From Methanohalobium sp046546175 (lineage in GTDB: Archaea > Halobacteriota > Methanosarcinia > Methanosarcinales > Methanosarcinaceae): a stretch of 18,028 nt of DNA. The stretch spans positions 1 through 18,028 of the forward strand of contig NZ_JBKGYF010000030.1 of assembly GCF_046546175.1 (NCBI RefSeq), given 5' to 3'. Within the stretch, counting starts at the first letter, position 1. The number at the start of each line of letters is the position of its first letter. Shown in pieces: positions 7,600 through 14,242 of this stretch. A program made the translations under genes and the position numbers. The notes beneath the pieces were generated by a model. The model was not told the origin of the DNA. It saw only the letters and a program-made list of their open reading frames with translations, and searched no databases.

Positions 7600-8076
7600 T
7601 TGGCAAAAGAGTTTACCCATATTATTGATGATAGAGTGCAGATGATTGATACCAGTCAGAAAAATTCTGTGACACGTCTGGCGGTTGCTTCAGGAAAAAT
7701 AATACTTACAGAAGATACAATCAGCAAAATACGCTCCAGTTCCATAGAAAAGGGAAATGTACTGGCAACTGCAAGAGTGTCAGCCATCATGGCTGTCAAA
7801 AGAACATCTGACACTATTCCTATGTGCCATCCCATACCAATTACTGGTATTGACATCGACTTTGATGTTAATGATGACTCAATAACAGTTAGGGTTAAAG
7901 TTAAATCAGTCGGAAAAACCGGTGTTGAAATGGAAGCACTCAATGGCGTTTCAACTGCTCTACTTACCATATGGGACATGGTTAAATCTGCTGAAAAAGA
8001 TGAAACTGGAAACTATCCCCATACAAAAATCCAAGATATTGAAGTTGTTGAAAAAACCAAATCAGAATCTATATAA
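7600..8076 (+). CDS. moaC: Cyclic pyranopterin monophosphate synthase
   Basis: A 158-residue MoaC. With MoaA it converts GTP to cyclic pyranopterin monophosphate, the first committed intermediate of molybdopterin (and tungstopterin) cofactor, which methanogens need for formylmethanofuran and formate dehydrogenases. Signatures: MCHPIPITGID at 75-85, GVEMEALNGVS at 108-118, and WDMVK at 125-129 carrying the aspartate and lysine (D126, K129) that match the catalytic pair of the family. The start is a TTG at 7600 (MAKEFTHI...): GGTGG at 7591-7595 sits 4 bases before it, and the resulting length is the family norm. An earlier in-frame TTG at 7588 would place that site inside the coding sequence. 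Confidence 0.92.
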   Translation: MAKEFTHIIDDRVQMIDTSQKNSVTRLAVASGKIILTEDTISKIRSSSIEKGNVLATARVSAIMAVKRTSDTIPMCHPIPITGIDIDFDVNDDSITVRVKVKSVGKTGVEMEALNGVSTALLTIWDMVKSAEKDETGNYPHTKIQDIEVVEKTKSESI

Positions 8077-8131
8077 AAAACCAACCTAAGTACAAAATAA
8101 AAATTGAAGGTATATGTTAATCAAAAAATAA

Positions 8132-8136
8132 GAGGT
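8132..8136 (+). promoter_or_regulatory. Ribosome binding site for the TTG start of prs
   Basis: GAGGT lies 7 bases before the TTG at 8144. The 67-base moaC-prs gap also has a TATA-like TCTATATAAAA overlapping the moaC stop (about 8069-8079), which could give prs its own transcript. Confidence 0.5.
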
Positions 8137-8143
8137 ACAAAAT

Positions 8144-9001
8144 TTGAAAATTATAGGAGGACCAGCATCCCAGTTACTTGCATCCCGAGTTGCAGGAAAA
8201 ATGAACAGTAAACCTGTCCTGTGTGAATTTGATAAGTTCCCTGATGGTGAGTTGTATACACGTATCCTGGATGATAACATTGAAAATGAAAAAATTGCTA
8301 TTATACAGTGTACGTATACAGATTCTGATTTTATATCGCTTTTACAATTAATTGATGCCTGCGAAGGTGCAGAACAGGTCAATGTGGTTATACCTTATCT
8401 GGGGTATAGCAGGCAGGATGAAAAATTCAAAAGTGGTGAGGCCATCAGTGCCCGTGCAATTACCAGAGCACTTACCGCAGATAATGTGTTTACTGTAAAT
8501 ATCCACGAAAAAAGTATACTTGAATACATCAATGCAAATAGCACTACCGACCTTGAAGCATCATACCTGTTGGGTAATCATATAGAAACTCTTGATTTAA
8601 AAGAACCGTTGATAGTTGCTCCTGACTCCGGTGCAATATATCTTGCTGAAAATGCGTCCTCAAAAACAGGTATAGAATACGACTATCTTGAAAAGGAGAG
8701 GATATCAGGTGAAAAAGTATCCATCAAAACAAAAAATATGGATGTTACAGGAAGGGATGTGGTATTGTTAGATGATATGATTGCCACAGGTGGTACTATG
8801 GCAGAATCCATCAAAATACTGAAGTCACAGGGTGCTAATGATGTTTACCTTGCATGTATACACCCGGTTCTGGCAAAAAATGCAGTTTTACGGCTGTTTA
8901 ATGCTGGTGTCCGTGATATCATCTCCACTGATACCATTGAAAAGGCTGAGAGTGTGGTCAGTGTTGCACCACTAATCGCAGATTCGTTGAATAAAATATA
9001 A
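8144..9001 (+). CDS. prs: Ribose-phosphate pyrophosphokinase (PRPP synthetase)
   Basis: A 285-residue archaeal-length enzyme making PRPP from ribose 5-phosphate and ATP; PRPP feeds purine, pyrimidine, histidine and NAD synthesis. Visible motifs: KFPDGELYTRI (31-41), PYLGYSRQDEKFKSGEAISARA (84-105, ATP site region), NIHEKS (119-124), the mobile catalytic loop region around 182-190 (KERISGE) and the PRPP-binding loop LLDDMIATGGTM (208-219). The second residue stretch MKIIGGPAS matches the usual N-terminus, and the TTG start has a GAGGT site at the right distance. It is in the middle of the rightward run, separated from moaC by 67 bases and from the next gene by 47. Confidence 0.93.
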   Translation: MKIIGGPASQLLASRVAGKMNSKPVLCEFDKFPDGELYTRILDDNIENEKIAIIQCTYTDSDFISLLQLIDACEGAEQVNVVIPYLGYSRQDEKFKSGEAISARAITRALTADNVFTVNIHEKSILEYINANSTTDLEASYLLGNHIETLDLKEPLIVAPDSGAIYLAENASSKTGIEYDYLEKERISGEKVSIKTKNMDVTGRDVVLLDDMIATGGTMAESIKILKSQGANDVYLACIHPVLAKNAVLRLFNAGVRDIISTDTIEKAESVVSVAPLIADSLNKI

Positions 9002-9048
9002 TAAAGACATAATTTTATATATTTGTCCAAAATAAAAAGGAGATTAGA

Positions 9049-9573
9049 TTGACCATGACATTGCCTGAAGTATGTCCACTGGACAAAAATTCTGGATGCA
9101 AAAAAGAGGCTTGCCATCTATACCACATCGATTGGCGTTCTGGTGATGAAAACTGTACGATTGGTTACCGCTATACACACCGAGAAGGGAAAAGCGCCCA
9201 GTCTGTACAGGACAATTATGCAGAAAATGTCCGCATGAAACTGGGTAAAACAATTGATGAAATGCCAGAAATTAATGACCCAAGAAGAGAAGAAAACCGT
9301 TACCAGGATTTTACTATAAATACAGAGGAAAAGAGAAAAGGAAATCTTGAGACTAAAAACAAAGCTAACTCGTCACAAATAACCGAAGTCGAAGAAATAA
9401 ATGAAAAAGTTGTTACATCTGATAAAAATACGACTGTTATCCAGTCCTGCAACAGTGATGAAATTATCGATTCGGATACAGAGAACAATAATTCCAAAAA
9501 ATCCAGAAAAAGTATAGACGAATCCATGGAACTTGATTTACCCGATGATTACGAAAAAGAATATTGGAAATAA
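9049..9573 (+). CDS. Cys/His-rich N-terminus with acidic disordered tail, unknown function
   Basis: A 174-residue protein in two parts. Residues 1-48 hold a Cys/His cluster, C9-x7-C17-x4-C22-H23-x2-H26-x9-C36, suited to bind zinc or an iron-sulfur cluster, with aromatic residues between ('HLYHIDWRSG'). Residues 60-174 are low-complexity, rich in Glu, Asp, Lys, Asn and Ser, with almost no hydrophobic core, and are probably disordered; a short acidic/aromatic ending (LDLPDDYEKEYW) may be a peptide-docking motif. TTG at 9049 is chosen because GGAG (9039-9042) sits 6 bases before it; the ATG at 9055 would be too far at 12. The next gene, a DNA glycosylase, starts 2 bases after its stop. I do not recognise the family. 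Confidence 0.75.
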   Translation: MTMTLPEVCPLDKNSGCKKEACHLYHIDWRSGDENCTIGYRYTHREGKSAQSVQDNYAENVRMKLGKTIDEMPEINDPRREENRYQDFTINTEEKRKGNLETKNKANSSQITEVEEINEKVVTSDKNTTVIQSCNSDEIIDSDTENNNSKKSRKSIDESMELDLPDDYEKEYWK

Positions 9574-9575
9574 TA

Positions 9576-10223
9576 ATGTGTATTTCAAGTCAGGATTTGA
9601 TGAAAATATACCACCAGCTTATGGATGAATTTGGACCCCAATATTGGTGGCCGGCAGATACTCCTTTCGAAGTAATCGTAGGTGCCATATTGACCCAGCA
9701 AACCAAATGGACCAATGTTGAAAAAGCCATATCCAATCTCAAAAATTACAACCTTTTAAATAAAAAAGCACTCGCAAATACAGATATCGAAACCATAGAA
9801 GAACTTATATATTGCTGTGGATTTTACCGTCAAAAAGCTGCCAGATTGAAGAATGTAGCTGCTTACTTTTCTGAAAACGGACTTGATTCTGTGTTCAGCC
9901 AGGATATCGATGAACTAAGAGCAACACTTCTATCATTAAAAGGTATAGGTGAGGAAACTGCTGATAGTATAATACTGTACTCTGCTGAAAAACCCAAATT
10001 CGTAATTGATGCCTATACAAAACGTATCATGGGGTGTCTTGGAGTTAAAGGTAATTATAAACAAATTCAAACACTTTTTGAAAATAAAATCCCTGTAGAT
10101 GTAAAACTCTATCAGGAATATCATGCGTTGATTGTAGAATATGCAAAGAAATACTGTGTAAAAAAACAGTGTGATAATTGTATTCTTCTCGAAACTGATA
10201 TAAACTCCTACCAGAATAAATAA
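9576..10223 (+). CDS. HhH-GPD DNA glycosylase, MagIII / endonuclease III-like
   Basis: A 215-residue base-excision repair glycosylase. 'YWWPADTPFEVIVGAILTQQT' (23-43) and 'GFYRQKAARL' (82-91) resemble the MagIII 3-methyladenine glycosylase branch. The helix-hairpin-helix is LKGIGEETAD (121-130) and the catalytic aspartate is D145 in VIDAYTKR. The lysine that gives endonuclease III its AP-lyase activity (GRKTA) is replaced by E (GEETA), so a monofunctional glycosylase is expected. The C-terminus has C194-x4-C199-x2-C202, an iron-sulfur loop-like motif missing the fourth cysteine. ATG at 9576 is preferred to a TTG at 9564 that would overlap the previous gene. A CDIN1-like nuclease gene follows after 7 bases. 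The substrate cannot be read from sequence. Confidence 0.85.
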   Translation: MCISSQDLMKIYHQLMDEFGPQYWWPADTPFEVIVGAILTQQTKWTNVEKAISNLKNYNLLNKKALANTDIETIEELIYCCGFYRQKAARLKNVAAYFSENGLDSVFSQDIDELRATLLSLKGIGEETADSIILYSAEKPKFVIDAYTKRIMGCLGVKGNYKQIQTLFENKIPVDVKLYQEYHALIVEYAKKYCVKKQCDNCILLETDINSYQNK

Positions 10224-10230
10224 TGGTAAT

Positions 10231-11016
10231 ATGGAGAAAAAACGATACCAACATATATACGAATCCATAGATATTTTTGATGATGTTGAAGAACTGGCTG
10301 AAAAATTCATGGAACCAGTAGGAGTGATATCATCCATACTGTCACAGAAAACTGTATCAAAGGTCAAAAAGACTCAACCCAGGGTACAGAAAAACATTCA
10401 CAAACATCTAAAAGAATGGGAAAAAGGTTATACAATACAGGAAATCGCAAAGAGAAATAAACTTCCTGAATCCCTTATGGCAACAATCTTGCTAAAAGAA
10501 ATGGGCTATTCGAAAAAACAAATATTTAGTAACCCGGATACACTTTCAAAACCGCGTTTAAAAAAAGAAATAAAAGAAGTTATAGAATCGGATTATCATT
10601 ATTCACCCAAAGCCCATAAAATGCAGAGCATCAGGGGACAGATGGGTGAGGATATAATTGAAAAATGGCTAATACACAACAAACTGGATTATTATACCGA
10701 AGATGACCTTCGTGACTATGGACACACAAAAACACCTGATTTTGTATTGAATGATACACTGATTATTGAAGGTTTAGATATTCAATGGATAGAAAGCAAA
10801 GCCCTTTTTGGTGATGAAAGGGAGCACAAACATTATTTCAAGAAACAATTCAAACAGTATGAAGAAAAATTCGGTCAGGGAATGGTTGTTTACTGGTACG
10901 GTTTCCTGGAAAATATAGACCTACAAAACCATATCATAAAGGATTATGAGTTTTTCTACAACCACAAGCTCGTAGAAGATGTTGACAAGCTTTTAAGTTT
11001 TTCAATCCAGTGGTAA
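10231..11016 (+). CDS. CDIN1/C15orf41-type PD-(D/E)XK nuclease (TPD domain)
   Basis: A 261-residue archaeal homologue of human CDIN1 (C15orf41, mutated in congenital dyserythropoietic anaemia type I). The N-terminal half (about 15-130) is helical and HTH-like ('GYTIQEIAKRNKLPESLMATILLKEMGY'). The nuclease half has RGQMGE (135-140), the TPD signature at 168-170, the catalytic I-E-S-K (187-190) and the strongly conserved 'FGDEREH' and 'MVVYWYGFLE'. E140, D170, E188 and K190 form a complete PD-(D/E)XK site, so it is expected to be an active metal-dependent nuclease on structured DNA. It follows the glycosylase by 7 bases, suggesting a shared repair role (inference). Its end overlaps a convergent small gene by 15 bases. 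Confidence 0.88.
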   Translation: MEKKRYQHIYESIDIFDDVEELAEKFMEPVGVISSILSQKTVSKVKKTQPRVQKNIHKHLKEWEKGYTIQEIAKRNKLPESLMATILLKEMGYSKKQIFSNPDTLSKPRLKKEIKEVIESDYHYSPKAHKMQSIRGQMGEDIIEKWLIHNKLDYYTEDDLRDYGHTKTPDFVLNDTLIIEGLDIQWIESKALFGDEREHKHYFKKQFKQYEEKFGQGMVVYWYGFLENIDLQNHIIKDYEFFYNHKLVEDVDKLLSFSIQW

Positions 11017-11304
11017 ATGAATCCGTTTTAATTTTCCAGCATCCATATCCTGTCCAGTATAATGCACTTGTCTGAAAGATTTTTCATAGGTATTAATTTT
11101 AGGTGTTCTATTGTCCAGACCGGTAACAATATCCCCTGCAACTTTATTATCATAACCCAGATGCATATGGTTCTCATCAAGAGTCACAATCCGATCATCT
11201 AGCTGAGATTTTAATTCCACAAGATCAAGGTGCAACTCCCATATTTTCTGCCCGATTTCATCAAACTTTTTCCTATCTGCATCTGGTTTATCGATATTAA
11301 ACAA
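11002..11304 (-). CDS. 100-residue protein of unknown family, TTG start
   Basis: A soluble, charged protein with a predicted N-terminal helix (about 7-40, 'DRKKFDEIGQKIWELHLDLVELKSQLDDR') and a probable beta-rich C-terminal part; no cysteines and no membrane segments. The only reasonable start is TTG at 11304, with a G-rich GTGGGGG site 7 bases upstream. It shares L-x4-N...Y-D-N-K-x2-G-[ND] (around 41-59) with the next small gene upstream, suggesting the two are distant relatives. It overlaps the end of the CDIN1-like gene by 15 bases tail to tail. Its leader is unusually structured. I do not recognise a family. Confidence 0.55.
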   Translation of the reverse strand: MFNIDKPDADRKKFDEIGQKIWELHLDLVELKSQLDDRIVTLDENHMHLGYDNKVAGDIVTGLDNRTPKINTYEKSFRQVHYTGQDMDAGKLKRIHLPLD

Positions 11305-11311
11305 TCCTGTA

Positions 11312-11316
11312 CCCCC
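11312..11316 (-). promoter_or_regulatory. G-rich ribosome binding site that could be masked
   Basis: On the minus strand GTGGGGGTAC lies 7 bases before the TTG at 11304. The GGGGG could pair with the CCCCC at 11346-11342, which in turn pairs better with an upstream GGGGG (11382-11378). The arrangement looks like a possible translational switch. Confidence 0.35.
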
Positions 11317-11340
11317 ACTACTTTAGCCAGATCTACAAAC

Positions 11341-11383
11341 AGGGGGAGAACGGTAACTAATTGATTATTAACCCTGTCCCCCT
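11341..11383 (-). repeat. Imperfect hairpin in the leader of the 100-residue gene
   Basis: AGGGGGA (11341-11347) and TCCCCCT (11377-11383) are perfectly complementary over 7 pairs, and the enclosed GGTAACTAATTGATTATTAACC is itself partly self-complementary. As RNA from the minus strand it would form a long, GC-capped stem upstream of the TTG start. Confidence 0.55.
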
Positions 11384-11388
11384 CCTAA

Positions 11389-11402
11389 CTAGTATTTACT
11401 AG
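11389..11402. repeat. Perfect palindrome CTAGTA-TT-TACTAG
   Basis: A 6+6 inverted repeat with a 2-base centre, immediately upstream (relative to the leftward gene) of the hairpin at 11341-11383. The spacing suits an operator for a small dimeric regulator. Confidence 0.5.
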
Positions 11403-11464
11403 CAATAGAAAATAAGTATGTCAAATAATAAATAATCTTAAGAAAATGAGTTCAGAAACGTAAT

Positions 11465-11483
11465 TCTGTAATTGAATTACAGA
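11465..11483. repeat. Perfect 9+1+9 palindrome TCTGTAATT-G-AATTACAGA
   Basis: A 19-base sequence that is a perfect inverted repeat around one base. It lies in the 227-base spacer between the two small leftward genes. It could be a protein-binding site for a dimer, or in RNA a stem near the 3' end of the upstream gene's transcript. Chance occurrence of 9 perfect pairs around one base in a given 200-base spacer is unlikely, even in AT-rich DNA. Confidence 0.55.
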
Positions 11484-11489
11484 TACCAG

Positions 11490-11531
11490 AAATATTAAAA
11501 CTGTAAAAAAAGAATAAAAAATAAATAATTT
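11490..11531 (-). terminator. T-rich terminator after the 72-residue gene
   Basis: On the minus strand, the 3' flank of the 72-residue gene contains TTATTTATTTTTTATTC followed by CTTTTTTTAC. These are archaeal T-run termination signals beginning right at the stop codon, so the 100-residue gene downstream probably has its own promoter or depends on read-through. Confidence 0.4.
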
Positions 11532-11750
11532 TTAGTTCGAGGAGAGTATTCTGGATAATGGTTCAATGCTTTCGGACTGCAGGTTGAAATTTCCGATTGT
11601 TTTATTATCATACATTAGTCCCTGATTGCCCATTAACACAAGCATTGAATTTAATTCTTCTGCTGCTGGATCTCTGAATTTATACAATTCAAAAATATCT
11701 GCCAAAACACTGAGAGAGTTATTATGTATTCCATTAGTGATACGAGTCAT
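11532..11750 (-). CDS. 72-residue protein of unknown family
   Basis: A small soluble protein predicted as two helices ('NNSLSVLADIFELYKF' and 'PAAEELNSMLVLMG') followed by the motif 'LMYDNKTIGNF' and a short tail. The same Y-D-N-K-x2-G motif occurs in the neighbouring 100-residue protein. No ribosome binding site precedes the ATG at 11750, but TATTTAATAATAA on the minus strand lies about 20-33 bases upstream, consistent with a leaderless or very short leader. A near-perfect inverted repeat (11785-11810) lies just beyond that TATA region. The family is not recognised; the function is unknown. Confidence 0.55.
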   Translation of the reverse strand: MTRITNGIHNNSLSVLADIFELYKFRDPAAEELNSMLVLMGNQGLMYDNKTIGNFNLQSESIEPLSRILSSN

Positions 11751-11784
11751 TAAAATTAATTATGCATGATTATTATTAAATACT

Positions 11785-11810
11785 TTTGGTTCGGAAATGT
11801 ACGAACAAAA
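11785..11810. promoter_or_regulatory. Inverted repeat TTTTGGTTCG / CGAACAAAA, possible operator
   Basis: GTTCG (11789-11793) and CGAAC (11802-11806) are perfectly complementary, and TTTT/AAAA outside them extend the arms with one bulged G. It lies directly upstream of the TATA-like region of the 72-residue gene and about 170 bases upstream of lysS, so it could serve either. The remainder of 11811-11969 is AT-rich promoter DNA for lysS with no visible gene. Confidence 0.4.
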
Positions 11811-11980
11811 TATTTGCATCACTGATATCACTAGCATTAGATTTATATCAAATAATAATAAGGAAAGCTGTCCATATATCATAGTTTAATAGGATTAAAG
11901 TTAATATATTATTAGTATTTAATACAGCCGACCCTATTCATTTAAATTCATATTCAAAAATATAATATCGGTGAAACAAT

Positions 11981-13573
11981 ATGGCAGATATCAAACACTG
12001 GGCAGATGTTGCAGCAGATAAAGCATTAAATCGCGGGGGCAAACATCTTGTTGCAACCGGTATAACTCCTTCCGGTCATATACATATAGGAAACATGAGA
12101 GAAGTTGTAACCGCTGATGCAGTCTATAGAACACTGACTGATAAAGGCGGGGATACAGAACTTATCTATATCGCAGATACCTATGATCCCCTGAGAAAGG
12201 TATATCCATTTCTCCCTGAGAGTTATTCAGAACATATAGGAAAACCATTATCAGAAATTCCCTGTCCCTGCGGTAATTGTGAGAATTATGCACAGCATTT
12301 TTTAACACCGTTCCTTGAATCCTTAAGTAGGTTGGGAATCCATCCAAAAGTATACAAAGGTGACGAACTCTACAAAAGCGGTTCGTATACTGATGCGATA
12401 AAAACCGCCCTTTTAAACAGAGATGAAATTTCACGAATAATCGAAGAGGAAACAGGGAAGGAACCCAACCCCGAATGGGGTCCGTTCAATCCGATATGTA
12501 ACGTGTGTGGGAGGATAAACACCACAAAAGTAACCGGTTATGATATTGAAAATGAGACAGTGGATTTTGTCTGTTCCAATGGGCACTCAGGTACGGTGCC
12601 AATGACCGGTGGTGGAAAACTTACATGGCGTGTGGACTGGCCCGCTCGCTGGCAAATTTTAGGTGTCACAGTTGAACCTTTTGGAAAAGACCATGCTTCA
12701 AAGGGTGGGTCCTATGACACTGGTAAGCGGATAGCGAAGGAAATCTATGGGTATGAACCACCATATCCGGTAATCTACGAGTGGATCATGCTTGGTAAAG
12801 AGGGTGCTATGTCTTCATCCAGTGGAGTAGTGGTTACAATTTCTGATATGCTCAAGGTAGTACCTCCCGAAATTTTGAGATACCTGATTATCAAAACAAA
12901 ACCTGAAAAACATATTTCCTTTGACCCGGGATTGCCGTTATTAACACTGGTTGATGAATTCGAGCGTATAAAATCCAGTGATGATCTGGATGAAGCTGAT
13001 GAGCGGGTTTTTGATTTGTCACATGCATCTGGTATCTGCCATACAGACATTCCATTCAAACACATGGTTACTATCTATCAGGTAGCCAGGGGTAACTTTG
13101 ACCAGATACTGCAAATTTTAAAACGCGCTGGATATGACACCAGCAATGTACATTGTATACGTGAACTTGTAGATAATGTAAAGAACTGGCTTGAGATGTA
13201 CGCACCGGATTTTGTGAAATTCAGTGTAAAGGATAAATTACCTGAAAAAGCTGCAACCCTCTCAGATGAACAGAAAGCTTTCCTTGGTGCACTCGCAGAG
13301 GTAATAGAAGAAAGAGGTCATTTAAGCGGTGAAGATTACCATAATCTAGTTTATCAGGCAAAAGAAAAGGGTTCAACTATACATTCAAAAATGACTGATA
13401 TGCTCAATACCAACCCGGAGTATCTGAATCCGAACCCAAAAAATTTGTTTAAAGCTATCTATATAACAATGCTTGGACAAAAATCAGGTCCAAAAGCAGG
13501 ATGGTTCCTCTCATCTTTTGAAAAGGATTTCCTTGTTAAAAGATTCAGAGAAGCTTCAACATACAGTCCCTGA
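11981..13573 (+). CDS. lysS: Lysyl-tRNA synthetase, class I
   Basis: A 530-residue class I LysRS, the archaeal-type enzyme charging tRNA(Lys), also called lysK. The Rossmann catalytic domain has the HIGH-type motif TPSGHIHIGN (29-38) and the KMSKS-type motif GAMSSSSG (275-282). Two cysteine sets are visible: C95, C97 and C100, and C173, C176 and C198, as in the zinc-binding insertions of the family. The C-terminal part (about 320-530) is the helical anticodon-binding region. The length is normal. GGTGA (11970-11974) sits 6 bases before the ATG. A methyltransferase gene begins 3 bases after its stop. Some Methanosarcina also carry a class II LysRS; only class I is seen here. Confidence 0.95.
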   Translation: MADIKHWADVAADKALNRGGKHLVATGITPSGHIHIGNMREVVTADAVYRTLTDKGGDTELIYIADTYDPLRKVYPFLPESYSEHIGKPLSEIPCPCGNCENYAQHFLTPFLESLSRLGIHPKVYKGDELYKSGSYTDAIKTALLNRDEISRIIEEETGKEPNPEWGPFNPICNVCGRINTTKVTGYDIENETVDFVCSNGHSGTVPMTGGGKLTWRVDWPARWQILGVTVEPFGKDHASKGGSYDTGKRIAKEIYGYEPPYPVIYEWIMLGKEGAMSSSSGVVVTISDMLKVVPPEILRYLIIKTKPEKHISFDPGLPLLTLVDEFERIKSSDDLDEADERVFDLSHASGICHTDIPFKHMVTIYQVARGNFDQILQILKRAGYDTSNVHCIRELVDNVKNWLEMYAPDFVKFSVKDKLPEKAATLSDEQKAFLGALAEVIEERGHLSGEDYHNLVYQAKEKGSTIHSKMTDMLNTNPEYLNPNPKNLFKAIYITMLGQKSGPKAGWFLSSFEKDFLVKRFREASTYSP

Positions 13574-13576
13574 TTT

Positions 13577-14242
13577 ATGAATTCTGATAACAGATGGGAT
13601 AACCTGAAATCCCAGTTCCTAGTATGGGAACAGGAATATTCCCATGTTAAATGGGGTGGACCACGATCCATAGAGATGGTAAGCTCCATAATTCCACCAG
13701 AATGTAAAATTTTGGATGCTGGGTGTGGCAACGGACGGCATCTGCTCCCCTTGTCAAAACTATATAATGTTACAGGGATTGAACTTTCCCCTACTGCGCT
13801 TAAAAATGCAAAATCATATATTGAAAAAAATAACCGATGTGCTCATTACTGCGTATCTACAACAACCCATCTTCCTTTTTATGATAAATCCTTTAATGGA
13901 GTATTATGTCTGGGAGTACTGCAGCATCTGTATGAAAATGAACGGTTACTGACTGTATCTGAATTTTCTAGGGTTCTGGTTCCCGGTGGTTTTCTCTTTT
14001 TCGAGGCTTTTGGGGTAGATGATATGAGGTATGGTAAAGGTGACAATACAAACCCCGAAGAAAACACATTTATTCGAAACAAGGGGATAATCTACCATTA
14101 TTTTACCAGAGACGAGGTCAAATTACTTCTAGAAAAATACAGGTTTCAAATAAGCGACATCAGGGATATGAAAACTGAAAAAAAGTTTAAGGGTGAAAGA
14201 TACACCAGACATATGATACATGCGGTTGCACAAAAAGTTTAA
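13577..14242 (+). CDS. Class I SAM-dependent methyltransferase
   Basis: A 221-residue methyltransferase with a complete SAM-binding fold: motif I LDAGCGNGR (46-54), the acidic end of strand 2 at GIELSP (67-72), motif IV 'DKSFNGVLCLGVLQHL' (103-118) and the post-motif 'FSRVLVPGGFLFFEAF' (130-145). It is of the Methyltransf_11/25 type; the substrate cannot be inferred. It has no visible ribosome binding site and starts 3 bases after lysS, so translation is probably coupled to it. Its stop overlaps the stop of the convergent BofA-like gene by a few bases. Confidence 0.85.
   Translation: MNSDNRWDNLKSQFLVWEQEYSHVKWGGPRSIEMVSSIIPPECKILDAGCGNGRHLLPLSKLYNVTGIELSPTALKNAKSYIEKNNRCAHYCVSTTTHLPFYDKSFNGVLCLGVLQHLYENERLLTVSEFSRVLVPGGFLFFEAFGVDDMRYGKGDNTNPEENTFIRNKGIIYHYFTRDEVKLLLEKYRFQISDIRDMKTEKKFKGERYTRHMIHAVAQKV

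Noticed and set aside
9564..9575. TTG start of the glycosylase overlapping the preceding gene
   Set aside because: The ATG at 9576 is a standard start and the added residues (MEII) do not look like part of the domain.
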